Shown in pieces: positions 7,969-16,793 of a DNA stretch of 64,000 nt. Position 1 is the first letter of the stretch; each line of letters opens with the position of its first letter. The notes under the pieces were generated by a model that saw only the letters and a program-made list of their open reading frames with translations, was not told the DNA's origin and did not search any database. Both the position numbers and the translations under genes were made by a program. Origin of the DNA: RYN-230 sp963837515 (GTDB taxonomy: Bacteria; Actinomycetota; Actinomycetes; Streptosporangiales; Streptosporangiaceae); the NCBI GenBank assembly GCA_963837515.1, contig CAWINT010000002.1:372001-436000 (forward strand), in the 5' to 3' direction.

Positions 7969-8279
7969 CCCGGCCCCCGGCACATAACGGCCCCCGCGGC
8001 GGGCTGACCGGCGGGCAGCCGGGCGGACGGGACGTTAAGCTGGAGGGGAATTATTTGCGCCCGCCCTCGGTTCGCAAAGTACGGCGGGGTCGCGTAGACT
8101 CTGCTGCGGCTCGCGAGTTGCGCTGTGCTGGCTTTTGCCGATGCCTCGTGGGTACGGGTACCACCAGCATCCCGGTGCGGCACAGTCCCGGGACGCGCCA
8201 CGACACAATGTAGACAACACCTGCCTGCCCGCGTGAGCAGCGGCGAGCGCGGCGGGCCTGACAGCGAAGCGCGGAGGAC
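7969..8279 (+). promoter_or_regulatory. infA operon leader with candidate promoter
   Basis: A 311-base non-coding stretch before the infA-rpmJ-rpsM-rpsK-rpsD-rpoA-rplQ run. The best promoter-like pair is TTCGCA (8071-8076) and TAGACT (8095-8100), 18 bases apart, giving a leader of about 170 bases. Base composition drops locally around 8045-8105, which fits a promoter. No riboswitch or long hairpin was recognised. The promoter call rests on the sequence match only. Confidence 0.45.
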
Positions 8280-8501
8280 ATGCCCAAGAAGGACGGCGCC
8301 ATCGAGATCGAGGGCAGGATCATCGAGTCACTTCCCAATGCCTTCTTCCGGGTGGAGCTAGACAATGGGCACAAGGTTCTCGCCCACATCAGCGGGAAGA
8401 TGCGGATGCATTACATCCGCATCCTGCCGGACGACCGGGTTGTCGTTGAGCTGAGCCCATACGACCTGAGCCGCGGCCGGATTGTCTACCGGTACAAGTG
8501 A
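8280..8501 (+). CDS. infA: translation initiation factor IF-1
   Basis: S1/OB-fold factor that binds the 30S A site during initiation, 73 residues. The whole protein matches the family: GAIEIEGRIIESLPNAFFRV, VLAHISGKMRMHYIRILPDD and the YDLSRGRIVYRYK end. The ATG at 8280 has GCGGAGGAC directly upstream as ribosome binding site. It is first gene of the run leading to rpoA, the usual actinobacterial order. Confidence 0.98.
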   Translation: MPKKDGAIEIEGRIIESLPNAFFRVELDNGHKVLAHISGKMRMHYIRILPDDRVVVELSPYDLSRGRIVYRYK

Positions 8502-8546
8502 CGAACCGGCGCCGGCAACGGCGCCCGAGTGCCGGAGGAGGCCACG

Positions 8547-8660
8547 ATGAAGGTCAAGCCGAGCGTGAAGAAGATCTGCAGCAAGTGCCGGGTGATCCGG
8601 CGGCATGGCCGCGTGATGGTCATCTGCTCCGACCCGCGGCACAAGCAGCGCCAGGGCTGA
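8547..8660 (+). CDS. rpmJ: 50S ribosomal protein L36, zinc type (bL36)
   Basis: A 37-residue protein starting MKVKPSVKKICSKC and ending HKQRQG. It carries the complete zinc site Cys11, Cys14, Cys27, His32, so it is the zinc-dependent form. GGAGGAG upstream of the ATG at 8547 is a strong ribosome binding site. It sits 45 bases after infA, exactly where rpmJ is found in other actinomycetes. Confidence 0.97.
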   Translation: MKVKPSVKKICSKCRVIRRHGRVMVICSDPRHKQRQG

Positions 8661-8670
8661 GCCCCGGTGT

Positions 8671-8688
8671 GGGCGCTCCTGGGCGCCC
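8671..8688 (+). other. small hairpin after rpmJ
   Basis: GGGCGC (8671-8676) and GCGCCC (8683-8688) form a six-pair stem with a six-base loop just after the rpmJ stop. There is no T-run. The rpmJ-rpsM gap is 169 bases and GC-rich; besides this hairpin and a strong GTAAGGAG ribosome binding site for rpsM I see nothing in it. It may act as an attenuator or mRNA-stabilising structure. Confidence 0.4.
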
Positions 8689-8829
8689 GACAAGTTAGGC
8701 GAACCGCAGCCTGCGGCCGGCTGACCGGCCGGCCGCCAGGCCACCCCCGGACGGAGGCCGGGGCCCGGCCCGGGCGGGGCCGGGGGCGGTCCGTATGACC
8801 TCCGCGACTGTAAGGAGAAGGACCCGCCC

Positions 8830-9210
8830 ATGGCACGTCTCGTTGGCGTCGACCTCCCCCGCGATAAGCGGCTGGAGGTTGCTCTCACGTATATCTACGG
8901 GGTCGGGCATACCCGCGCCCTGGAGACCCTGACCGCCACTGGCATCAGTGGTGACCGCCGGGTGCACGAACTCGGCGACGACGATCTGGTCCGGCTGCGC
9001 GACTGGATCGAGGCGACCTACAAGGTCGAGGGTGACCTGCGCCGCGAGGTGCAGGCCGACATCCGCCGCAAGATCGAGATCGGGTGCTACCAGGGCATCC
9101 GGCACCGCCGCGGTCTCCCGGTGCACGGCCAGCGCACCCAGACCAACGCCCGCACCCGTAAGGGCCGCAAGAAGACCGTGGCCGGCAAGAAGAAGGCCGG
9201 CAAGAAGTAG
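8830..9210 (+). CDS. rpsM: 30S ribosomal protein S13 (uS13)
   Basis: Head protein of the small subunit that contacts the P-site tRNA and L5. It is 126 residues long. Conserved blocks are ARLVGVDLPRDKRLEVALTY near the start and GIRHRRGLPVHGQRTQTNAR toward the end. A Lys-rich C-terminal tail follows. It is followed by rpsK after 68 bases. Confidence 0.98.
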   Translation: MARLVGVDLPRDKRLEVALTYIYGVGHTRALETLTATGISGDRRVHELGDDDLVRLRDWIEATYKVEGDLRREVQADIRRKIEIGCYQGIRHRRGLPVHGQRTQTNARTRKGRKKTVAGKKKAGKK

Positions 9211-9278
9211 TCCGCGCCCCGCGGGACGCCTGACGCCAGCCGCGTCGCGGATCGACGACCTCACCGAACAGGAAGCAG

Positions 9279-9683
9279 ATGCCGCCAAGGAGCCGTACGG
9301 CCACCACGAAGAAGGTGCGCCGCAAGGAACGGAAGAACGTCGCTCACGGGCACGCCCACATCAGGAGCACGTTCAACAACACCATCGTCTCGATCACCGA
9401 CCCCGTGGGGAACGTCATCTCGTGGGCGTCCTCCGGCCAGGTCGGTTTCAAGGGTTCCCGCAAGTCCACCCCGTTCGCCGCGCAGATGGCGGCGGAAGCC
9501 GCGGCCCGGCGCGCCATGGAACATGGGATGCGCAAGGTGGACGTATTCGTCAAGGGCCCCGGGTCCGGGCGGGAGACCGCCATCCGGTCGCTGCAGGCCA
9601 CCGGCCTGGAGGTCGGGTCCATCCAGGACGTCACCCCGGTTCCGCACAATGGCTGCCGCCCGCCCAAGCGGCGCCGGGTCTGA
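9279..9683 (+). CDS. rpsK: 30S ribosomal protein S11 (uS11)
   Basis: Platform protein of the small subunit, 134 residues. GHAHIRSTFNNTIVSITDP and KGPGSGRETAIRSLQATGLEV, with the terminal NGCRPPKRRRV, identify it. AGGAAG lies just before the ATG at 9279. rpsD follows 16 bases later, continuing the alpha operon. Confidence 0.98.
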   Translation: MPPRSRTATTKKVRRKERKNVAHGHAHIRSTFNNTIVSITDPVGNVISWASSGQVGFKGSRKSTPFAAQMAAEAAARRAMEHGMRKVDVFVKGPGSGRETAIRSLQATGLEVGSIQDVTPVPHNGCRPPKRRRV

Positions 9684-9699
9684 GGGAGTTAGCGAAAAG

Positions 9700-10326
9700 A
9701 TGGCGCGTTACACGGGCGCGGACTGCAAGCTGTGCCGCCGCGAGAAGATGAAGCTCTTCCTCAAGGGTGCGAAGTGCGATTCGCCGAAGTGCCCGATCGA
9801 GATCCGGCCCTACCCACCGGGTGAGCACGGCCGAAACCGGCCGAAGGAGAGCGAGTACCTGCTGCAGGTCCGGGAGAAGCAGAAGGCCCGCCGGATGTAC
9901 GGCATCCTGGAGCGGCAGTTCCACGGGTACTACCAGGAGGCCACCCGCAAGCGCGGGATGACCGGCGAGAACCTGCTGCAGATCCTGGAAAGCCGGCTGG
10001 ACAACGTGGTGTACCGGGCCGGTTTCGCCAAGAGCCGGGACATGGCCCGCCAGCTGGTGCGGCACGGGCACTTCACCGTCAACGGGCGGAAGGTGGACAT
10101 CCCGTCCTACCGGGTGACCGAGAACGACATCATCGAGGTGCGGCCGAAGTCCCGCGAGATGACCCCGATGCTGGTCGCGGTGGCCGAGGCCGGGGAGCGG
10201 CCGACGCCGGCCTGGATGGAGGTCATCCCGGACAACATGCGGATCCTCATCCACTCGCTGCCGTCCCGGGCCCAGATCGACACCCAGGTCCAGGAACAGC
10301 TCATCGTCGAGTACTACTCGAAGTAA
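9700..10326 (+). CDS. rpsD: 30S ribosomal protein S4, zinc type (uS4)
   Basis: 16S rRNA assembly initiator, 208 residues. The N-terminal zinc knuckle is intact (Cys9, Cys12, Cys26, Cys31). The S4 RNA-binding domain follows with SRLDNVVYRAGFAKSRDMAR and GHFTVNGRKVDIPSYRV. The ATG at 9700 was chosen because MARYTGADCKLCRRE is the family start. A longer reading from 9523 overlaps rpsK and is rejected. In E. coli S4 represses the alpha operon; nothing in the sequence here shows the same control. Confidence 0.97.
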   Translation: MARYTGADCKLCRREKMKLFLKGAKCDSPKCPIEIRPYPPGEHGRNRPKESEYLLQVREKQKARRMYGILERQFHGYYQEATRKRGMTGENLLQILESRLDNVVYRAGFAKSRDMARQLVRHGHFTVNGRKVDIPSYRVTENDIIEVRPKSREMTPMLVAVAEAGERPTPAWMEVIPDNMRILIHSLPSRAQIDTQVQEQLIVEYYSK

Positions 10327-10469
10327 GCCTGGCCGGCCCACCGCTGCGGCGGCGGGCCGCCACAGGCCCGGCCCACCTGGCCGGCCCGGGCGCTGCCCGG
10401 CCCGGCGAACGGGCCACCCGCGTAAGGATCGCGGCGTCATATAGCGGGCGTCGCGGAAAGGGGTAGGAA

Positions 10470-11486
10470 ATGCTCATCGCCCAGCGTCCCACGCTCACCG
10501 AAGAACAGGCCGGCGACTTCCGGTCCCGGTTCGTCATCGAGCCCCTGGAGCCGGGTTTCGGGTACACGATCGGGAACTCGCTGCGCCGTACGCTGCTGTC
10601 CTCGATCCCCGGGGCCGCGGTGACCAGCATCCGGATCGAGGGAGTGCTGCACGAGTTCTCCACCGTGCCCGGGGTCCAGGAGGATGTCACCGACATCATC
10701 CTCAACCTCAAGGAACTGGTGGTCTCCTCCGAGCAGGACGAGCCGGTGGTGATGTACCTGCGCAAGCAGGGTCCCGGCGAGGTGACCGCGGCCGACATCG
10801 CGCCGCCGGCCGGCGTCGAGGTGCACAACCCCGACCTGCACATCGCCACGCTGAACGCCAAGGGCAAGCTGGAGATGGAGCTGACGGTCGAGCGGGGCCG
10901 CGGCTACGTCTCGGCCGCGCAGAACAAGCAGCCCGGCCAGGAGATCGGCCGGATCCCGATCGACTCGATCTACTCGCCGGTGATGCGGGTCACCTACAAG
11001 GTCGAGGCGACCCGGGTCGAGCAGCGGACCGACTTCGACAAGCTCATCCTCGACGTGGAGACCAAGCCGTCGATGCGCCCCCGCGACGCGGTGGCCAGCG
11101 CGGGCAAGACCCTCGTCGAACTGTTCGGCCTGGCGCGCGAGCTGAACGTGGAGGCGGAGGGCATCGACATCGGCCCGTCGCCGACGGACGCTGCGCTCGC
11201 CGCCGATCTGGCCCTGCCGATCGAGGAGCTGAACCTCACGGTCCGCTCGTACAACTGCCTCAAGCGCGAGGGCATCCACACCGTGGGCGAACTCGTCGCT
11301 CGCAGCGAGCAGGACCTGCTGGACATCCGCAACTTCGGCGCGAAGTCGATCGAGGAAGTCAAGCAGAAGCTGGTCGACATGGGCCTCGCGCTCAAGGACT
11401 CCCCGCCCGGGTTCGACCCGGGCACCGCGGCCGACAACTACGGCGCGGACGACGACGACAGCTACGTCGAGACCGAGCAGTACTGA
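10470..11486 (+). CDS. rpoA: DNA-directed RNA polymerase subunit alpha
   Basis: Scaffold subunit for RNA polymerase assembly, 338 residues. The N-terminal dimerisation domain contains FRSRFVIEPLEPGFGYTIGN and SLRRTLLSSIPGAAV. The C-terminal domain (from about residue 245) has LNLTVRSYNCLKREGIHTVGEL and the helix-hairpin-helix LDIRNFGAKSIEEVKQKL that contacts UP elements and activators. An acidic tail (ADDDDSYVETEQY) ends it. The gap from rpsD is 143 bases; GTAGGAA serves as ribosome binding site. Confidence 0.98.
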   Translation: MLIAQRPTLTEEQAGDFRSRFVIEPLEPGFGYTIGNSLRRTLLSSIPGAAVTSIRIEGVLHEFSTVPGVQEDVTDIILNLKELVVSSEQDEPVVMYLRKQGPGEVTAADIAPPAGVEVHNPDLHIATLNAKGKLEMELTVERGRGYVSAAQNKQPGQEIGRIPIDSIYSPVMRVTYKVEATRVEQRTDFDKLILDVETKPSMRPRDAVASAGKTLVELFGLARELNVEAEGIDIGPSPTDAALAADLALPIEELNLTVRSYNCLKREGIHTVGELVARSEQDLLDIRNFGAKSIEEVKQKLVDMGLALKDSPPGFDPGTAADNYGADDDDSYVETEQY

Positions 11487-11558
11487 CGGGATCCGGCCTG
11501 CCCGGTAGCACCCCGGGCCGACCGTCCCCGGTAGTACCCGACCAAGGAGAACGTTCCG

Positions 11559-12203
11559 ATGCCCACGCCCACCAAGGGGGCGCGGCTGGGTGGCAGTGCC
11601 GCCCACCAGCGGCACCTGCTGGCGAACCTGGCCACGGCCCTGTTCGAGCACGGCAAGATCACCACGACCGAGGCCAGGGCGCGCCGGCTCCGGCCGTACG
11701 CCGAGCGGCTGATCACCTTCGCGAAGCGGGGTGACCTGCACGCCCGGCGCCGGGTGCTCACCGTGGTCGGCGACAAGAGCGTGGTGCACACGTTGTTCAC
11801 CGAGATCGGGCCGCAGTTCGCGGCCCGGGACGGCGGGTACACCCGGATCACCAAGATCGGCCCGCGGAAGGGCGACAACGCCCCGCTCGCGGTGATCGAG
11901 CTGATCCCGGACGAGGCCGAGGCCCGGCCATCCCGGCGGCGCCGGGCCCGCCGGGCCCAGCCCGCCGCTCGCCCGGCCCGGCCGACGGCGGCAGCGGAGG
12001 CCGAGGCTGACGCCGAGGCTGAGTCGGCGGTGGCCGCCGAGGCGGCGGACGCTGAGGTCGTGGACGCTGAGGTCGTGGACGCTGAGGTCGCGGACGGCGC
12101 GGCGGACGCCGAGGCGGCCGACGCCGAGACTGATGGCTCGGCGGACGCCGAGGCGGCTGACGAGGCCGCGGACGCCGGGGACGCCGGGTCGGCGGAGAGC
12201 TGA
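11559..12203 (+). CDS. rplQ: 50S ribosomal protein L17 (bL17) with long acidic tail
   Basis: Large-subunit protein at the tunnel exit. Residues 1 to about 120 are a normal L17 (GGSAAHQRHLLANLATALFE, TKIGPRKGDNAPLAVIELIP). A further stretch of over 90 residues is low complexity: first a basic RRRRARRAQ linker, then an Ala/Glu/Asp tail with repeated DAEV and DAEAADA units. Extended acidic tails on L17 are known in actinomycetes, but this one is long. AAGGAG precedes the ATG. It is the last gene before the operon terminator. Confidence 0.95.
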   Translation: MPTPTKGARLGGSAAHQRHLLANLATALFEHGKITTTEARARRLRPYAERLITFAKRGDLHARRRVLTVVGDKSVVHTLFTEIGPQFAARDGGYTRITKIGPRKGDNAPLAVIELIPDEAEARPSRRRRARRAQPAARPARPTAAAEAEADAEAESAVAAEAADAEVVDAEVVDAEVADGAADAEAADAETDGSADAEAADEAADAGDAGSAES

Positions 12204-12227
12204 CCGCGTCCGGCACGAGAGCAGGGG

Positions 12228-12272
12228 AACCGGCCCCAGCCCAGGCGATGGTCGCTGGGGCTGGGGCCGGTT
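12228..12272 (+). terminator. Rho-independent-like terminator after rplQ
   Basis: Perfect 15-base arms: AACCGGCCCCAGCCC (12228-12242) and GGGCTGGGGCCGGTT (12258-12272), separated by a 15-base loop and followed by TTCGTTT, a short interrupted T-run. It lies 25 bases after the rplQ stop and closes the infA-rplQ operon. Confidence 0.85.
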
Positions 12273-12424
12273 CGTTTCCCGCTGAGCCCGGTTCGTTTCC
12301 CGCTGAGCCGGGCGGGTCGCTGGCCGCTCCCGGCGGGCCGGGCGGGTCGCCGGCGGGGCCTGGCGGGTCGCCGGCGGGGCCTGGCGGGTCGCCGGCGGGG
12401 CCTGGCGGGTCGCCCGGCGACCCT
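12269..12424 (+). repeat. 21-bp tandem repeats upstream of truA
   Basis: Two different 21-base tandem units lie here. First, about two copies of a unit containing GTTCGTTTCCCGCTGAGCC (about 12270-12311). Then about 3.5 copies of one containing GGCGGGTCGCCGGCGGGGCC (about 12346-12420). The region is open in the truA frame, where it would encode GGSPAGP heptads, but that frame also runs through the terminator. I therefore read it as non-coding or as a recent extension. Confidence 0.7.
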
Positions 12425-13282
12425 GTGGCGCGGCTGTGCCGGCTGCGGCTCGACCTGGGCTACGACGGCGGCGGGTTCTCCGGGTGGGCGCGGCAGCCCG
12501 GGCGGCGCACCGTGCAGCAGGTGGTGGAGGACGCCCTCGGCCGGGTGCTCCGGCTGGACGGCCCGGCCGCGCTGACCGTCGCCGGGCGGACCGACGCCGG
12601 GGTGCACGCCCGCGGCCAGGTCGCCCACGCCGACGTGCCGGCCGGCCACTGGCCGGCGGCCGCCGACGGCACGGCGCGCCGGCTGGCGGGCGTGCTGCCG
12701 CCAGATGTCCGGGTCGGCGGGATCGGGGTGGCCCCCGACGGGTTCGACGCCCGGTTCTCCGCATTGTTCCGCCGGTACAGCTACCGGGTCTGCGACGACC
12801 CGGCCGGCCCCGATCCGCTGCGGCGCGGTGACACCCTCCGCTACCGCCACCCGCTCGACGTGGCCGCGATGAACGCGGCTGCCGCCCGGCTGCTCGGCGA
12901 GCACGACTTCGCCGCCTTCTGCCGGCGCCGGGCGGGAGCCAGCACGGTGCGGGAGCTGCTGCGGCTGTCCTGGGCCCGGGAACCGGGTTCCCCCGGTTCA
13001 CCGTCGGTGGTGGTCGGCACGGTGGTGGCCGACGCGTTCTGCCACTCGATGGTGCGCGCGCTGGCCGGGGCCCTGCTACGGGTCGGCGCGGGCGCCCGGC
13101 CCCCGGACTGGCCGGCCCGGGTACTGCACGCCGGGGGCCGTGACCCCGGCGTGCCGGTGGTGCCCCCGCACGGTCTCTGCCTGGAGGAGGTCGGCTACCC
13201 GCCGCCCGGGCAGCTGGCCGCGCGGGCGCAGGCTACCCGGCGGCTGCGCACGCTCCCTGGTGCGCCGTACCGGCCGGCCTAG
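12425..13282 (+). CDS. truA: tRNA pseudouridine(38-40) synthase TruA
   Basis: Makes pseudouridine in the tRNA anticodon arm. The catalytic Asp lies in GRTDAGVHA, and the N-terminal LRLDLGYDGGGFSGWARQPG and the FRRYSYRVCDDP block are typical. The GTG at 12425 gives 285 residues, the family size. The same frame is open back to an ATG at 12248, but that codon is in the loop of the rplQ terminator and would add a GGSPAGP-repeat leader. No strong Shine-Dalgarno supports either start. Confidence 0.88.
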   Translation: MARLCRLRLDLGYDGGGFSGWARQPGRRTVQQVVEDALGRVLRLDGPAALTVAGRTDAGVHARGQVAHADVPAGHWPAAADGTARRLAGVLPPDVRVGGIGVAPDGFDARFSALFRRYSYRVCDDPAGPDPLRRGDTLRYRHPLDVAAMNAAAARLLGEHDFAAFCRRRAGASTVRELLRLSWAREPGSPGSPSVVVGTVVADAFCHSMVRALAGALLRVGAGARPPDWPARVLHAGGRDPGVPVVPPHGLCLEEVGYPPPGQLAARAQATRRLRTLPGAPYRPA

Positions 13283-13323
13283 CCGCGGCTAGGCCAGCCG
13301 GTACGGCGCCATGCTGGGCCGTC

Positions 13324-16300
13324 TCACGGCGTTTGTGGTTTGCCGAACAGCATCCGGCTGGTCAGGCTGATGTTCGCGGTGGCACCCACGAGACTGCGGG
13401 AGAACGCGTCCAGCTGCGCCCGCTGCCCGGCGTTGGCCGGTGCCTTGAGATTGGTGAATTCGGCCCAGGTCAGGATCAGGTAATGCCCCTTGATCTGCGC
13501 TTCCTCCAAGCCGGTGCCCTGGTTCAGGTGGCGGGTGGGGCCGGCTGGCCCGGGCAGCTGCTTGATGAACGCGGTTGCCCCGGTCGCCTGGCCAGCCTGC
13601 TGTGCCCCCGTGACATCCGCCAGGTTGAGCACGCCGATGGTAGCCATGATCTTCTGGCCGGCGGAGAGGTAGCTGGCCCGCAGCACCTGGGTGCATTTCG
13701 CCTTGCGTACCGCGGCCTGGAGCTTGGCTCCCAGCACCCACCGGGGGCAGTTCGGCTTGGCCTGCTCGACGGTCCGCTTGACGGTGGCCCCACTGGCCGG
13801 GTACTGGGCCGGGAACAGCTCGGTCAGGGCGAGCGGCGCCCGATCCTCGGCCCGGGTGGTGATGTGCTTCCACGGCCCGAGAGTGGGCGACGGGCTGCCA
13901 GCCGCGGCCGGCTTCCGGGTGGGGGCGGTGCCGGACGCGTTCACCCGGCCCTTCACGAAGTAGACATAGGCGGCCGTGATCAGCACCACCACGATCACCA
14001 CCATGACCACAGGCATCAACCACATGCGGGCCCGGCTGGCCGGTTTGCGGGGCTTGCGGGGCTTGCCCGGGGTGCGCCCGCGCGCCGCTGCCCGTCCGCG
14101 GCCCGGCCCCGTCCGGTCCAGTGCGGTGCTGTCCTGCGCGGTGCCGTCGTGTCCAGTGCCGTCCAGCCGGGTGCCCTGGTCGGCCGCCCCGGCCCCCCAG
14201 CGGAGGCCGACCGCGGACGTCGCGGCGGCTTCTTCATCGACGCCAGGCGACGCCCCGGCACCCCGGTCCGCCGCCCAGCGCGCCGGGCGTTCGCCCGGCC
14301 CGGCTGTTCCTGGGTCCGCGGTCCCCGGCCCGGCTGTTCCCGGGTCCGCGGTCCCCGGCCCGGCCGCCTGCCTGGCCTCGGCTGTCTGCCGGCCGCGCCG
14401 GGCCGCCAGCCGTCCACCGGGCCGGGGCTGACCGGGATCGGTTCCCGGCGGGCCGCCGGGCGCCGGGTAGCCGGCCACTGCCGCGTAGCCGGCTGTCCCG
14501 GCCTCAGCCACCCCGCCTGCCCGGCTGGCCGGGCCCAGTACGCTGCCCGCCGGGCCGAACGCCTCGCCGGTCCGGTCCAGTGTGCTGTTCGCGGGGCCGT
14601 ACCCCGTTCCCGTCCCGGCGGCGGCTCCGTCGTCCTGGCGCGGTCTGGTCCACTCGCCGGCCAGGTCCGCCCCGTCCAGCACCGACCAGGTCTGGGTGGC
14701 AGTGGCGTCGGCGGCGGGATCGCTCACCGCGAGCATCGAGTAGTCCGGCTCCGGCGCATCGGCCACGGCGGCCGTTCCGGGCGCACCGTGGCTGGCCGAC
14801 CGGGCGTTCCGCAGTGCGGGGGAGTTCCACGGGGAGAACTGGCCGGGTGGGTACACCGGGTCGGGTGCGCCCGGCGCGGGCGGGTAGCCGCGAACCGGGC
14901 CGTGCCCGCCCGGGCCCCCGGTCCGGAACGCCCCGGCCCGCCACAGTGAACCCCCGGCGGCCGTGTTGCTGCGGCCCGTGCCCACGCCTACGGCGGGTCG
15001 TCCCGTGCTGCCCGGGCCCGTTCCACGGGAGCCTGGGCTCAGGCCGTGGGGACCCGGGCCGGTTCCACGGGAGCCTGCGGCCGTTCCACGGGAGCCTGGG
15101 CGCGTTCCGCTGAACCCCGGGGCCGTTGCGCTGGAGGCTGGGCGCGTTCCGCTGAACTCTGGGGCCGTTGCGCTGGAGGCTGGGCGCGTCCCGCTGAACT
15201 CTGGGGCCGTTGCGCTGGAGGCTGGGCGCGTTGCGCTGGAGTCCGGGCGCGTTCCGCTGGAGCTCCAGGCCATTCCGGCGAAGGCCGAGCCTGCACCGCT
15301 GGTATCTGTCGGGCGCGGGCCCGGGCTCCAGGAACCGGAGTTCGGCGAGCCGGAGCTGCGGGGGCCCGGGCCGGAACTGGCGCTGCCAGGCTCGGGGCGG
15401 CCGGCTCCCGGGCTGCCCGGGCCCGGTCCGATCGGCCCGGATCCGGAATTGCCCGGGCCGGGTGCCGGGGCCGGGGATCCGGCGCGGCGCGGCGACGTCG
15501 TGGGCGGCCCAGCATTGGCCGACCCGGCGTTGGCGTCGCCGGGCCTCCCACGGACCGGGCCCGGCTGGCCGTCGCCGCGCCTCTCAGCCTGGGACGGTGC
15601 CGCGCCCCAGACATCGGCCCCGGGTCCGGTGCCCGTTTCCCTGGCGCTATAGCCCCGGCCGGCCCCAGCGTCATACTCCCGGCCGACCCCCGCGTCATAG
15701 CCCCGGCCAGCCCCCGCGTCCTCGCCCGGAGCAGGCCCGGCGTCCTGGGCCGGATTTCCCGCCCCGGCCGCGGTGCCCCATCCGGTGCCTCCGCCGACGG
15801 TTGCCGGGCCGGGGGTGCTCCCTGGGCCGACGGAGGAACTCCACGCGCCGGTTCCCGGGGCAGAAGGCCGGAGCACGTCCCCGGTGCCGGCCAGCGGCCG
15901 GCGGCCGGCGATGCTGCTCTCCGCGGCAGCCGGGCGGGTCCACACGTCCCCGCCGGCCGGGCGGCGCTGCCATACATCACTGCCCGGGCTGCCCGCACTG
16001 CCCGCTGCCGGGGACGGCGGCGCTGCCTGGCCCGCAGGCCGTTCGTGCGGCGGATCGTCCGCTCCGGTCAAGCCTGCCTGGCTGCGCAGTCCAGCTGCCA
16101 GCCGGTGCGGGCCGGTCGTCGTCCGGCCCCGGCCACCCTGCGGCGGTGGGGGACGGCCCGGAGACGTTGGCCGGCCACCCGGTCTGGGTGGGGGGCGGTG
16201 CTGTGCTGCCCGCTGGCCGCCCGGTCTGGGTGGGGCTGGCCCCGGTGCTCCCCGGCCCGGGAGCTGTGCCCGCTGGCCACGACCGGCCGCGGTAACTGGC

Positions 16301-16453
16301 GCCAACCCAGGACCCGTCCGCGTCTCGCGGCGTATCCCGGGACAGCCCGGTATCGTCCTCGGCAGCCGGTTCAGCCCACGGCGTACCGTGGTGGGGCCGC
16401 GCGCCCGCTCGGCTGTCCGGCCGGGCCATGCCCTCATCACCCGGATAGCCCAT
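13324..16453 (-). CDS. large Pro/Gly-rich single-pass membrane protein, frame probably shifted near its 5' end
   Basis: Unknown function. The downstream part (13324 to about 16090) is one clean frame. It has a very long Pro/Gly/Ser/Ala-rich cytoplasmic region with tandem repeats, a basic GKPRKPRKPASRARMW stretch, one membrane helix (MPVVMVVIVVVLITAAYVYF), and a compact extracytoplasmic domain of about 190 residues with two Cys, ending LFGKPQTP. Between 16453 and about 16080 the coding-like frame is a different one (start MGYPGDEGMARPDSRAG, rich in Trp, Asp and Thr). The two join only if one base is skipped around 16070-16100. Similar membrane proteins follow truA in some actinomycetes. Confidence 0.7.
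15097..15225 (-). repeat. 42-bp tandem repeat inside the membrane protein gene
   Basis: About three copies of a 42-base unit encoding a 14-residue repeat (RPASSATAPEFSGT) in the disordered cytoplasmic region, with degenerate copies on either side (SRGT and SSGT variants). Because the unit length is a multiple of three, copy number can change without breaking the frame. Confidence 0.8.
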
Positions 16454-16793
16454 GCGGCGAGCGTATCGTTGCTCTCCCGCTAAGCTTGGCTGGACAGGGA
16501 TTTTCGCTGTCCAGGGCCCTGTCGGCCGGGCCGCCGGAGTCGGCTGGGCGGACCGCCCGGGCACGCTGCCCGGGCGGGGTGGGCAGCGCGGTGCCCCACT
16601 GCGGATCGCTCATTTTGACCGCTGCCAGCCGGGGCCGGTATCCTACGTGGACGTCCATGTGCGTCTGCATGTCCGCGGTGCCTGCTCGGCAAGGCTGGTC
16701 ACGCGGTTAGCGGATGCGGCGGACCCCGTACCCGGAGGATCACCCCCGGTACGGAGCCAAGGATCAGGTCTCACCACACGAAGGCTTACGACT
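16454..16793 (+). promoter_or_regulatory. rplM-rpsI promoter and leader, divergent from the membrane protein gene
   Basis: A 340-base gap between divergent genes. TTGACC (16615-16620) and TATCCT (16639-16644) are 18 bases apart, one of the best housekeeping promoter matches in the window. This leaves an mRNA leader of about 140-150 bases before rplM. The leader contains GTACCGGGGGTG-like GC-rich segments but no clear terminator. No ribosomal-protein leader structure known to me was recognised. Confidence 0.75.

Noticed and set aside
12248..12424. ATG at 12248 as the truA start
   Set aside because: The codon is inside the loop of the perfect rplQ terminator and the extension is pure tandem repeat; the conserved TruA sequence starts right after GTG 12425.
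10437..13001. Long minus-strand open frame opposite rpoA, rplQ and truA
   Set aside because: It is antisense to three clear genes, has Arg/Pro/Gly-rich composition, and arises from the GC bias of the coding strand.
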